From assembly GCA_030549775.1 (NCBI GenBank), contig CM060173.1:26664032-26728031 (forward strand): 64,000 nt of DNA, read 5' to 3'. Position 1 is the first letter of the stretch. Every line of letters begins with the position of its first letter. The notes beneath the pieces were generated by a model. The model was given only the letters and a program-made list of their open reading frames with translations. It was not told the origin of the DNA and searched no databases. The DNA comes from Tamarix chinensis. Its lineage: Eukaryota; Streptophyta; Magnoliopsida; Caryophyllales; Tamaricaceae. Shown here piece by piece: positions 1-10,799 of the stretch. Position numbers and translations under genes: made by a program.

Positions 1-1038
1 AAAACTACATATAGGGGAAAAAAATCCTTTTCAGACTATTATACTAATTCTAAGGTGCTACATTATCTCCATGGCTAAAATTAGTGCCATTTCTTATGAT
101 CGATATTCTTGTTGTGTGAATGGTTGTTAACTTTAATTTTATTCTTTTAATATCTGGATCTTGTTTGTTATGGGATAATATAAATACTTTTTTTTTTATT
201 TTATATTTTTTTATATTAATTATTTAAAAATAATAAAACTATTATTAATAAAATATTTATTTTATATTAAGTTAAGATCTAAAATAGATATTTGTATAAA
301 AAAAGGTAAATTTTTAATTATACTATATAAAATATATAAAATACACATGTAATTTATTAGATGATAATTTTCTTCGCCAATTTAGAATTTTGTAGAAAAT
401 TTTCTTTCAGGTTTGAAAGAAATCTTGGAGATTAAATTTGTTAAATCTTATTAAAGATTTTTTTAAGTAATAAGTTTGAAGGTTCTATCTACTAACTCTT
501 TTTGAATAATTTTATTTATATATATAAAATATAAATTAAAAAAATATATAGTGTGAAAAATAGAATTAAGTTTTAGATATCAGATTAAATTTCAAGTTTG
601 AAAAATAAATATAAAATAGAGAACAAATTAAAGATATTATCAGATATGTAGATTTGATTGCGGCAAAAATCAATTAGAAAATTCTCTCATAAAAAGAAAA
701 GACAAAAAAACACACACACACACACACACCCGCAAAGGGATTTGAAGATTTTATTTTTATCGGATATGGGGATGGGAGATGGGTCCCTCCCCTATCAGCC
801 CCCAGGCCCCCCACGGCCGAAACACCAATAACAACAAGACGCAGCCAGCTGATGGATACCGCGCGCCGCTAACTAAATCATTTCTGTGTTCATCGTCTTC
901 CTCCGCCCATCTCTCATTTGCTCGCCCCACCACTCCCATCTCTACGGAGACTGCAACTTCTTACTCTCCGCCTCGACGTCATTTAATCTGTCCCTTTAGC
1001 TCTCGGATCCAATTGTTTTTAGAGAAACAGAGAAAAAA
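1..1038 (+). promoter_or_regulatory. Upstream region and probable first leader exon of the PDCD2-like gene
   Basis: Positions 1-700 are very AT-rich with no recognisable coding sequence. A (CA)n microsatellite lies at about 711-729. From about 770 to 1035 base composition becomes clearly more GC-rich, as expected of a plant 5' leader. A good splice donor (AAA|GTACGT) sits at 1039 and an acceptor (TAATTCCAG) ends at 1490, sixteen bases before the ATG at 1507, so I infer a leader intron at 1039-1490. The open frames in 757-1075 are most likely chance leader ORFs. The transcription start is not defined by the sequence. Confidence 0.45.
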
Positions 1039-1092
1039 GTACGTATTTTTTTTCTACGTAATTGATTCAATTTAATAGCATATCAGAAATTT

Positions 1093-1096
<4 letters not shown>

Positions 1097-1148
<52 letters not shown>
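1097..1148. repeat. (ATT)n microsatellite in the leader intron
   Basis: About 17 uninterrupted TAT/ATT units lie inside the inferred leader intron of the PDCD2-like gene. A T-run follows at about 1231-1258. Seen directly. Confidence 0.9.
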
Positions 1149-1506
1149 GTTTGTTTAGTGATTCAATTGAACAGATTCTCATAATTAGCTCTCTGAATTT
1201 TGGAACCTCGCCGAGCAGTGTTCTCCTTAGCTAATGAGACTTTTTTTTTTTTTTTTTTCCTTTGGTTAATCATTTTTTTCCCTTAACTTGTGATATTTTA
1301 AATCAGCTATGATTTTTGCAATTGGCATATTTAAGTGTTCAGCAGACATTATATGCTATATCAATGGGGATATCATGAATCCAGAATCTGGAGTCGGCAT
1401 TGATTCTACCGACATGTTTTTCTTATAGTGCTCTTCAATTATCTAGATGTCTGTAATATATTTTTTTAATCATTATTCTATTAATTCCAGATATAAAAAC
1501 AAAGAG

Positions 1507-4500
1507 ATGGTGACTTTAGTGGAGGAAGATCATTCTGTACAAAGTGTTTGTACAGCCTTCCAGCAAACATCCCTTATTGGTGAATCTAGAGGTCATGTAG
1601 AACAGCATCATGCAACCATTAGCAAAAATAAGGGGGTTGATGATGATCAAGGATTAGGAGACCTACAATTGGGTTATGTCATAAGCCCAGAGGACCAATA
1701 TGCTCTCCTTCACGAATCTTTTCCAAGCACGGCTGGAGGTGTGCCGGTAGGGGGAAAAAGGCGTCTCAACTGTCAAGTTTTCGGTTTCATCTTTTGTTTT
1801 TTAGTTGTTGTTCCTTTACTTAACTGAAGATGGAAAGTGCTGATTTTGTTGGTAGGTGTGGTTGGATCCTGTTAATTTGCCTTGTGGAAGTTCTTGTGTT
1901 TGTGACCTTTGTAAAGAACCTCTTCAATTTGTCCTCCAGGCAATCATTCCTATTCACTTTTCATATCTGTACTCGTTATCTAGCTTTTGTATTTGTTCCT
2001 CGCATTATTGATATCCATCGTCCCTGAATATTATTTTCATTGGGTTTACAAATTATTTGTTGATTTCCATCAACTTTTCAGGTTTATGCACCTATATCTA
2101 GTAAAGAATCTGGATATCACCGTACTATTTTTGTTTTCATGTGCACATCAATGGGCTGTCTTCGTATGGATCAAAGCGAGCAGAGAAAACAACACTCACA
2201 CAATGAATCTCGAAGGTACACACATATATACACGTATATGTACTGATTCATATTGGTTGTAGTATTGTTCCAATTCATGATATTTGGAAGTAGTATTGCC
2301 CAACTTGGAAATGGTTTTCTAGGTGTGTGAAGGTCTTTCGATGCCAGCTACCCCACGTTAATCCGTTTTACTCGACTGAGGATAATGATTGTTGTGTACA
2401 AGATATTAGTTTATTTGATCGAGGTAAAGGATCTACCATCAGGATCATCAACACATTACTTATTATATTACTTTGATCAGTTACTTAAATTGTATTTCAA
2501 AGTTGCTTTAGTTCAATATTGTTTGCGACTGCTATTGATTTTCACATACTTCTATTTGAGTAGCTACTCTTTGTTCTTGGTGCGGTACTTGGAAAGGAGC
2601 TCAGTTATGTGGTGGTTGCAGAGAAGCAAGGTATTGCTGTAAGAAACATCAGGTACTGCATTGCAAGACTATTTTTTCTCTCTTTATTATTCTAATCCTG
2701 TTTTTTATTTGTTCAGTTAATATTTTAACCTGCCCTTGCCTTGGATGCAGATCCTGCATTGGCGATCAGGTCATAAAGCTGACTGTCAGAATAAAAAATC
2801 TTCCCGTTTATCTGAAGCATCTTCTACTAATGGAAAAACTACTTCAGTTGACACAAAAAGGGGTTAGTATGTCGTACATCTTCTGACATGATATGGTTTA
2901 TTTCTAGTTGTCAGTTTAATGTTGTTTCTCTCATGATTTTCAGCACCTGCAAGCAACACTTTATGGCCTGAGTATGAGATTAGATTCAAAAGTACAAGTA
3001 GATCTGGGACAGTGTACGAGGATGATGATTCTGCTAGTTCAATAGGATTAAGTGAATCAGATACGGGGTCTCTGGACAACAATGAGGGTTTTTCATTGGT
3101 ATCAAGCGGCAATGTAAATGAAGAAATGGAATCCTTGCCAAATGGTTTTTTGGTATGTGCATCTATTTATGCCAAAACTATGTTTCGTTGCTGTTGCCTT
3201 TTAATGTAAAGTAATGTTTCCTTCAAATTTCTCATTGCAGGGGGATGATATTGACAATTTTATGTCTTTTGAACAAGAAGTAAAGAAGGCTCCTTGGCAG
3301 ATACTGAGGTAGCTCCTCCCCTAAAGTCTACAAGTTTTTCTAGTTCTAGTTGATTCATAGATGCATTTTGAATAAATTTTTGCAGAAAGAAGCCCAAGTA
3401 TGATATAATTCTTTGTATAATCTGAACAGGTGCTGGATAAATGACGGAAAACCTTTGTGGCCAATGTCAATTGGAAAGCCTTCAAATTCTGATATTCCAA
3501 AATGCAGCAACTGTGGAGGCTTGACACATTTTGAATTTCAGGTTTGGTTCACGGTCACTTGTATTTTGGAAAATAATGCTCAAAGTTAATGTCATATCAC
3601 ATCCGTTTCTTGATCTACCCTTTTCCATCTGGGCTCTTTTTTAGGTTCTTCCTAGTGGAACCTCATAGTTGATGGCTTTAGTTCAGCCTGTTATGCAATC
3701 TTGAGACTATTTCCATTTTATTTTATAGGCACCATTTGGGGATGGTTTAAATTGACATATGCACTTTTTGTTTTGTTTAAAAAAGACATTATGATGATTT
3801 GTGATAGAAGGTAAAAATATTTTTTTTAACATTTTAAAAAGGTGATAGGTTACATTAGCTGAAATGAATTAATAATTTGAAAATTATGTACTTGCCAAAC
3901 CAAGCATTTGATGAACTTTTTGTTGAGTAGTCCAACTTGAGTTTGTCGTCATGGCCTAACTCTTTCCTAAGAGACTCATGTGGCACTTAGCTTAGTCACG
4001 ACTCTTTTATAAAGCTAGATGGAAAACTAAGATTGCTTTGAATAGTAGAGTGTACAAAAGATAATGGAAGAAGACTTAGAGAGAGAAATTACAAGATAGA
4101 GAGAGGAGAGAGCTACTTATACGGTGAGAGAAAATGAGGAGCTCCCCTTTATATAAGTTAGACCTCCTACTCCACCTCAAATGTATTAAATGTGGCCCTA
4201 TCCCATAATAATTTTAGAGGATTCTTCTGTAGAATATTATCCCCCTTATCCTTATCCCTTTTCTTTATTCATTATCCTAGGATCTTTTTATATTATTCCA
4301 TGCTACTTTAGGAAACTCTAGAGCCTTTTAGAACCTAGTAGAAAATCCTAGACTATGCTAGGCCTGTCTAGTATGTCTCATGCTATATTAAGCATCGTGG
4401 ACCCATCTAGCACGGTTCAAATCCGTCTCATGGGGCCCAAAACTACCTTTGTAGGATGTTCTTCCCTACCTAAAACCGCAACATTCTCGTTGCGGGGCTT

Positions 4501-7175
4501 CCTTTCATGGCTTGGAAACTCCTTGCTTTTTCCTCCAATGCTTCAATCCTTGTCTTGGCCTTGTATATCCTCCTTGATGAAGAGCCCTTTGCTTCCACAA
4601 TCTTGGGCCTATTTCAGTGTTGTGCACTCCTTATGAGTTGAATGAAATCCATGCTCTTCGGATTGTGTTAACTTTCAACAAGGATTTCCGCCCCTTCATA
4701 TTTGAGTATCAAAGAAGCTCCGCCATGCATAATGTCTAGTCCCTTGGCATCACACAAACTTAAGAAGTGTTGAAGAAAACTTGACCTAGTATCGTAGGAT
4801 AATCATCTAGGTCTATCAAAATGAAATCCATCTTATTCCGCTCCCCTACTATCTTGATGGCCACATCACGATCAATTCCATGTGTTAGTTGTTGGCTAGA
4901 GTTCATTGCAACTCTTAAGTAGTGTTTGTGCTAGCCTTAGCAGCATTAAGTTGTTGGTCGCACCTATATCCATTAGTGCTAAGGTTGGTTTTGCATAGAC
5001 ATTCATATTTACATATGTCAACCCTTCACCTTGTTTTCCCTCTGAGATTTACGAAATTGTGAAAAGGTGTTGCATGCTCTCCATGCGTCGTGGCTCCTCC
5101 TCTTCAAACCCTTTTGGACCCTCGATCTTCTTGTACACTAAATTTGCGAGCTTTCTTCTTTGTGGGTACTTCTTGACCCAGTGTGACCCTCCACATAAAA
5201 AGAAACTCTGATTTGTTCTGCTATTCTGGGTAATCCCTTTGCCTTTACCCTTTCCTTGGTACTGGCTAGAATCGCCACCTAACTCCTTATCACAATGATA
5301 TTATCATGGGTTTTTGGTGGGGCTTCAATCTGCCCATCGTACCTTTCTTCCTGTCTTCCTATTGACTCTTAGACAGGAAGAAATCCACGAAAGAATTTGC
5401 CATGACCATATCATTATCAACACTCCTAATGGCACACATCTCAATCTCAGCTCCGACCTTCGATTGGAGGCCTATCACGAAGTTGAAGGTCAACTCTTCT
5501 TCGCTCATACTTGAAGTTTCTAACTTCTAACTTTAGTGTTGCAAATTTTCAAATATAGCCTCCCACTAAGTCAGTTTGCTTGAGCAGTTGAGCTTATGTA
5601 TGCTTACTTGGGCTAAAACCTTAACATTCTTTGGGTAGAAGTGTTGCTTAACCTCTCTATTCAACTTTGACTACGTGACAATGGTAGTCTGTCCCAATTT
5701 CATATCATTAAATTTATTGTACTACCACACCATAGTAGTATCAACAAGGAAGGGAGTGTTAGTTTGTACCTTTATACCTTCATCAGTAATTCTCGAGAAA
5801 AGGATGTTGTTCAGTATCTTAGCATCTCGTATGCCTAAAAATGGTGTTGGCCTTGGTACATACATCCTAGGAGCATCTGTGACAAACCCTTGTGCTACAA
5901 TCCTCTTACACATAGCCCAATCCTTTTGCAATGGCTTCAAACTTCCCCATGCTTTGCTTCATTGAGTCCTTGGACGAAACTATATCTTCATTCATGGTCT
6001 TGGTGTTATCCTCCATTATATTCACCAAGGTATCCCCTGCTGTGTTTATTTCTCCATTCAACTTTGCAGCATGTATTAACCCATCAAGGTATTACCTTAG
6101 GTTCTTGATCTCACCCATGTGCTTCTCCACCTTTATCATCCTTTCCTCAAACTCAGCAAATGTGTTCTTGGGCTTTTCCTAACTTCCCTTCTTTTGTTGT
6201 AGATTGACCACGATGTTATTTTCAGTGCGTTCACCTGCTGTGCTATCCCTCTTAGAATGCTTTCCCTTGAAGCTTGCTTTGATAGCTTGTTGTCACGATC
6301 TGACTCTTCCCTAAGAGTCTGTGTGACACTTGGCTTGGTTACAACCCTTTTGTGAGGCCAATTACTGGCTAGGTCAAGTAAGCCTAACCTGAAAGATGGC
6401 AAGCTAAGAGAACTTTTGAGTAGTAGAGGACACAAAAGAGAATTGAAGAAGAAAATTTTCATTCCTTAGAGAGAAAGTACACGTTAGAGAAAGGAGGGAG
6501 CCACTTGGATGGTGAGAGCAAATTAGGAGCTCCCCTTTATATGGGTAAGACCTCTTACTTCACCTCTTCAAATGCATTAAATGGAATCTTATCTCATAAT
6601 AATTCTAGAGGATTCTTCTCTAGAATATTTCACCCCTTGTCACCATTTATTATCCTATGATATTTCTAGAATATACATTTCATATTATTTCCATACTACG
6701 TTAATAATCTTTAGAACCTTCTAGAACCCATTAGAAAATCCTAGACTATGCTAAACCCTTCAAGTACACGTCTCCTGCAAGGTTAAACATTGTGGACATA
6801 TCTAACTTGGTTCTGATCCATCCTGTGGTGCCCAAATCTGCCACTGTGTGCCATTGTGCTCACTTCTGTGCAGTGAACTTGACCAACTAAATTAACTTAT
6901 AGGAGTTACTTCTAAGTAGGCTATAGTGAGATACGCTTCTGCATTATTTATCCTTTCTACATTCTCCTATTTATATTGGTACTCTTGGTTAACCCAGAGC
7001 TATTTTATCGTTGTTTCAGATAATGCCTCAGCTGCTTCATTACTTCAACGTGAAGGATGACCTGGACTCACTTGACTGGGCTACTATTGCTATCTATACT
7101 TGTCAAGCCTCTTGTGATTCGAGCATGTCTTACAAAGAGGAGTTTGCTTGGGTTCAGCTATATTCTTCAACGTGA
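1507..7175 (+). CDS. PDCD2: PDCD2-like MYND zinc-finger protein (programmed cell death 2 family), ten coding exons
   Basis: Coding exons: 1507-1746, 1856-1939, 2082-2215, 2323-2423, 2564-2652, 2751-2862, 2944-3152, 3241-3308, 3430-3541 and 7020-7175 (TGA 7173-7175). All phases join, giving 434 residues. Seen: N-terminal block with WLDPVNLP, then LQFVLQ and VYAPI (about 82-112); KVFRCQLP (about 155-162); a MYND finger at about 190-228 (C190-x2-C193, C202-x2-C205, C211, H215, H224, C228); an acidic Ser/Asp-rich linker; and the PDCD2 C-terminal domain from about 310, with PLWPMS, KCSNCGG and LLHYF, ending WVQLYSST. Known of the family: in animals and yeast, PDCD2 proteins act as chaperones for the 40S ribosomal protein uS5, so cytosolic/nuclear ribosome-assembly work is likely. 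Length is close to plant relatives (about 420). Intron 2 uses a GC donor. The last intron is 3.48 kb because of an antisense retroelement. Exon 4's 3' edge (donor 2424) is the least certain, but its phase fits. Confidence 0.88.
3944..4459 (-). repeat. 3' LTR of the intronic gypsy-like element
   Basis: Starts TGTCGTC on the plus strand. It aligns along its length with 6291-6853 but with many substitutions and indels, so the element is old. A minus-strand TATA box (TATATAAAGG) is visible at about 4146-4155. The right edge is approximate; a pyrimidine stretch beyond 4459 would be the polypurine tract on the minus strand. Confidence 0.8.
4460..5200 (-). pseudogene. Gag zinc knuckle and retroviral-type aspartic protease remnant
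   Basis: On the minus strand, 5110-5210 encodes a CCHC-like knuckle (CGGSHW...KKYPQRR; the last Cys is now Tyr), typical of plant gypsy gag. Further on (about 4930-5020) the protease core reads ALMDIGATNN, a variant of the family's A-L-x-D-x-G-A-T, followed by a degenerate flap region and ILGQ. Frame breaks separate the blocks. The LTR begins where reverse transcriptase would be expected. Confidence 0.75.
5210..6270 (-). pseudogene. Gypsy-like gag capsid remnant
   Basis: Minus-strand pieces resemble the plant retrotransposon gag capsid region: PTPFLGIRDAK at about 5830-5860 (family: P-x-F-x-G-x-R-D-A), a YPKNV...A motif at about 5620-5650, and a C-terminal stretch (FNFVIGLQ) near 5490. Upstream, 5930-6180 is rich in Lys/Glu/Met heptads and may be the N-terminal coiled coil. 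At least four frame changes or stops break it. Confidence 0.7.
6276..6287 (-). other. Primer-binding site of the intronic element
   Basis: GCTTTGATAGCT on plus is the complement of a decayed TGGTATCAAAGC-type site, which pairs with the 3' end of initiator tRNA-Met. It lies 3 bp from the 5' LTR (6291). This fixes the element's orientation as minus. Confidence 0.7.
6291..6853 (-). repeat. 5' LTR of the intronic gypsy-like element
   Basis: Direct-repeat partner of 3944-4459, beginning TGTCACGATC on plus and ending near TGTGTGCCA. A minus-strand TATA box lies at about 6535-6541. If still active it would fire antisense to PDCD2 across intron 9. Confidence 0.8.
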
Positions 7176-8126
7176 CTTTCATAATCTAATTTTTCTGCCC
7201 CCCGGTAGCTCACGTATTAAAAATTGCTGGGTTCTCAGGTTGTTCATCAACATTGGGTAGATGTTGTGGCCACTTGTTTGTTTTGAATTTTTTACTGATA
7301 TCTATTCAAGTGTGCTTAGTATACAGTTGCCTATCTGCTTGTTCTCTTTTTCAGCTTGGCTTACATGTTTTGTAAAGTGCACTTAGCGGTTATGAAATTC
7401 TTGTATTCTAGGATGCGACTAGCTGAAGAAGTCGGAATCGGAGTTTAGCAATATTACTACAACAGGGCGGACTAATAGTTACGATCAAAACTTACGTATA
7501 TTTGATTCCAAATTCAGATTTGCAATGTGAATACAACAGGGCAGACTAATATTTACGATAAAAGCCTTAGGTATATTAGATTCCAAATTCAGACTTCATT
7601 ATATTGACTTATGCCAATGACTGGATCCGTAACGACAGGATCTAATATCTATTGACATTTGACGCTTCCTATGAATCCCATAAAAGTTCAACAGGCCAAC
7701 CGTTAGGAGTTGTTGCCGCACCAGCCGTTACAGACAAATCTACACATGTTTTTTAATCCAAGGTTTCTCATTAGATTCACGACCATTTATTTGGGTCAAT
7801 GAGTCTTAACAGTCAAAGCACAAACGTGCAACCTGAGCCATAAAATTTTATTGTCAGAACTCTTGCTAAACTAAGAGCAGTGAGCACGTTCTGAAAATAC
7901 AGGACTTATGAAACCGGCTAGGATTTATATATTTGTATAGTGAATACAGTGCATTACTCACAAGCAACATCGCCAACACATGCTGTATAGCAACAACCAG
8001 TATCGATAAATTTTCCTGTAACAGAGATGATCTCTTTTATTCAACTGCCTTTCTCAAGAAACGAACAGATGAAAAAAGGTTGTGGATGTTAGTACTCCTA
8101 CATAGCAAGCAGCTGGTTTTGGTTGG
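7176..8126. other. Convergent intergenic region (3' UTRs of both host genes)
   Basis: The PDCD2-like stop is at 7173-7175 and the endosulfine stop, on the opposite strand, is at 8127-8129. The interval must contain both 3' UTRs and polyadenylation sites. It also holds a tandem duplication of about 74 bp at 7458-7605. No further coding block recognised. Confidence 0.7.
7458..7605. repeat. 74-bp tandem duplication downstream of PDCD2
   Basis: Units 7458-7531 and 7532-7605 each begin TACAACAGGGC and include GACTAATA, TTACGAT and GATTCCAAATTCAGA. The copies differ at a moderate number of positions. Seen directly. Confidence 0.85.
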
Positions 8127-9853
8127 TCATTTGGTCTGATCCTCAGGTGCCGTGGTGCCATTCTTCTCAGCCTCAGCTGTGATGGTGCCATTCTTCTCAG
8201 GTGTTGTGGTGCCATTCTTCTCAACCTGAGGTGTGGTGGTGTCATTCTTCTCATCCTCAGCTGAGTCACCACCATTAGGATGCCAAAATAATGGAGGGAA
8301 AAAAGATTAATTCAGATTGAAATGAATTGGGACTAAGATCTCAGCATGATGAGGATGAAGTAATGAAGCAGGAGTAATACCTTCATCATCTGAAGGAGCA
8401 TAAGCTGAGCGTCTTGAGCGTACTTGCTGGCTATGAGTTGGCTGCAATTAGGAAACCAAGAAATGACATTAGTTTAGTGATCAATATATCTTCTTGATGT
8501 AAGAATTTCTTCTCTGTAAAGGTTCTGGAAAATATTGCAGTTAAAGATCAATCTACTCTCCCAATCGCAGATGCAAGAGAACTTTTAAAACTACAATGTT
8601 AAGAAAGCAAAACCAATAAATTGAACATTACAAAAGCTGATCTCATTAATCGTATAACAAATTATTTTCCATGTCTTGGGCATAGCATAGGTGACTAAAT
8701 AGCATGGATGAAGTTTACCATCATTGACAAGACATGTTGACGATCCATCTGTTGCAACTGTAGCATCTTAATAGATAAGAGATCAATCAGATTCATGATA
8801 TTTCAGAGACACACCTGCAACTTTGGGCGGAGAGCCTCTAGTGGTCCTTTAGGCTTTTGTGCTCCTTGCTGTTAAGGCAACAATTGAGGTATAGGTGGAG
8901 AGATCAGAAACAAGAGCTTGGAGAAGTTTGTAGAAAAACAGCAAACCATCAATGATTGATAATAATAAAGTCCACTCTCAAAGCAGGTTGAGAACTGCAT
9001 ACCTTACCCAGTGCCCAATCCGCAGAATCAAAAAATGCACGCTCATGGTCCTGGAAGCAGGAGAAATGTTGTTTTGGTGGGTGACGTACTGATATTACAC
9101 ATGTCATCACGCAAATGATTCAGTAAGGAGGACAGGGAACTTATTTACCTTTGATATCAGAGGCTTTTTTTTGGGTATTATCCCTCCATACTTCTTCTTG
9201 ATGACTGCCTCCTGAAACAAGCCACAAAGACTTACAAATCAACGAGAAATATCAAGCAAGAAATCCAATTCAGAAAGCCTAGGGAAATTATCAAGTTTAC
9301 AGCCAAAGTCAAAGATCCTCTAAATAACAACAAACTCTTAATAGAACAGTAGCTCCATCAGCAGCAAATTCACGGGTACCAGCTAGAAAATTACAAAAAC
9401 TGCACATTGAAGTAACCAATTGAGACAAAAGCAAAACCATGGTGTTCAAATTATAGTGTCCGTTTTTGATGATATATGAAGCCAAGTGAGAGGCAGCCAA
9501 ATCATAGATACTATTTTTAAGATCAGTGGTTAAGTCCTTAATAAGAGGCAGCTTCTCAATCTTCAAAGGGCATGAACCTAAAGGCAAACATGCATAGTTG
9601 AATTACCAAATCCGAATCCGATATCGTCTTCCCTTTGAGATGCAAGTAATTAAGTATACGAAAACGGGAAGCTATTAATATTCCGTTTCCTATTAACTAC
9701 CTCTTGTTCTGGTGTGGGCATCTGATTTTCTTCTTTTTGCTCCACATGCCCTGTCTCTCCTTCCGTCCCATGCTCACTCATAGCTTCACCTTGCCGAACA
9801 TTATTATCAATTTCCATCTCCCCAACTTCTTCAATAGCTGCGTTTGAAGTCAT
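8127..9853 (-). CDS. ENSA: Endosulfine/ARPP19-family PP2A-inhibitor phosphoprotein, six coding exons
   Basis: Minus-strand exons in transcript order: 9701-9853 (ATG 9851-9853), 9149-9211, 9003-9050, 8815-8868, 8381-8441 and 8127-8260 (TGA 8127-8129). Phases join to 170 residues. Seen: acidic N-terminus (MTSNAAIEE); YGGIIP...PLISKDHERAFF at about 59-79; the core FDSADWALGKQG (Ser at about 81); RPKLQPTH and VRSRRSAYAP (about 101-123); then a low-complexity tail of EKN(G/D)T(T/I)T repeats. Known of the family: ENSA/ARPP19, phosphorylated on this Ser by Greatwall-type kinases, inhibits PP2A-B55. Plant members share the FDSADW form. The N- and C-terminal tails vary between species. A GTG six bases upstream is in frame but is not a plausible start. 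The last exon's acceptor (rc at 8261-8263) is chosen by phase. Confidence 0.9.
8130..8258 (-). repeat. Coding minisatellite in the endosulfine C-terminal tail
   Basis: Four imperfect copies of a unit encoding E-K-N-(G/D)-T-(T/I)-(T/A)-(P/A) occupy most of the last exon. DNA copies share CCATTCTTCTCA on plus. Spacing is about 30-36 bp, always a multiple of three, so the frame is preserved. Confidence 0.85.
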
Positions 9854-9860
9854 GGCCACA

Positions 9861-10790
9861 CTGCATCACCAAAATGTAACGACACAACTGTATCACACAT
9901 TATTTTCCTTTTTATCTAAAACAAAGAAAAAAAAAGAGAGGAGGAACAACTATTAGACTAAGGTTATCTTCTCTTAACAAATTTCACAGTAACACCTACG
10001 CAAAAGTTTTATACTAATTGCTGATCAGGTAACGCTTCTAGTTTAGAATTTTTCTTTCGTTGGTAAGCTGTTAAATAAGGTATGGAAAATCGACAGATCT
10101 AATCTGGACTCGTGATCTGAAAAAATAATGGCATAAAGGCGCAGCAGGAAGATGGAAATAAGTCTTCTTACTTGGGAAAGAATCAGATCATATGTTCTTC
10201 TATTAGATGTCAATAATTTAGCAGGATAATAGAAATGGGAATTTAAAGAAGACGGTAATCCAACTATTCAATTCACCGAAGTCCTCAAGAATCTGATTAG
10301 TAATTTATCATTCTGTTCATAGTTTGGAGAATCTCTTAAGATCTTGTCATCTTGATGATTATATGTCAATCTAGTAACCAGAAAGAAACCAAGTAAGTTG
10401 AATTGAAGAAGAAAGGACTCATTTGAAAGAGAAGAGATTACGATCAACTAATGGATCTTGAATTGAGTTCGAATTGGAGGAATTTTAAGTACGCATATAA
10501 CAAATAAGCAAGCGATGAGCTCAGCCTGAAGTTTACGCCACTACAAGCAAAACACAGAATTGAATAATAGAAGCACATCATGCAACCAACTACTTCAGAT
10601 TCAATAGACCGGGCGGGGGGGGGGGATTGTATTTACCTGATTCGGATCAAAGCGGTCGGAGAAAACTTATGCGCAGAAGTATGAAGTCGTGAGAACCAGA
10701 TTCATCAATGAGTTGCTGCTGAGGAGGTTGTAGCTGGTAAGTGCGTCCGTTGTAGAGAAATGAGGGGATCCTATTCCTACCATCCAACTA
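9861..10790 (-). promoter_or_regulatory. 5' leader intron, leader exon and promoter side of the endosulfine gene
   Basis: On minus, an acceptor (...GATGCAG) ends at 9861, eight bases before the ATG at 9853. A good donor (CAG|GTAAAT) lies at 10636 on the plus coordinate, so I infer a leader intron of 9861-10636 and a leader exon from 10637 to roughly 10,780. The intron holds a run of 11 G on plus at 10615-10625. The transcription start is not resolved. Confidence 0.55.
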
Positions 10791-10799
10791 GTGTGGTGC

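Larger units (their letters stand above)
3944..6853 (-). mobile_element. Ty3/gypsy-like LTR element with gag and protease only, antisense in PDCD2 intron 9
   Basis: Two diverged direct repeats (3944-about 4459 and 6291-6853) share the blocks CTAAGAG, GGAGCTCCCCTTTATAT, TAATAATTYTAGAGGATTC and AAAATCCTAGACTATGCTA. On the minus strand an initiator-Met-tRNA-type primer-binding site (complement at 6276-6287) lies beside the right LTR, which is therefore the 5' LTR. The roughly 1.8-kb interior carries a broken gag and an aspartic protease, then goes straight into the 3' LTR with no reverse transcriptase, RNase H or integrase. Many stops and frameshifts show that it is inactive. No convincing target duplication was found. 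It would have needed another element's enzymes to move. Confidence 0.85.

Noticed and set aside
757..1075. Two overlapping opposite open frames at the GC-rich leader
   Set aside because: No conserved sequence; the region fits a 5' leader and leader-intron donor better.
1830..2642. Several plus-strand open frames treated as separate genes
   Set aside because: They are intron read-through or out-of-frame versions of PDCD2 exons 2-5.
8054..8275. Minus-strand 73-residue frame with repeated RRMAP
   Set aside because: An out-of-frame reading of the endosulfine last exon; the true frame gives the EKNGT repeats and ends at 8127.
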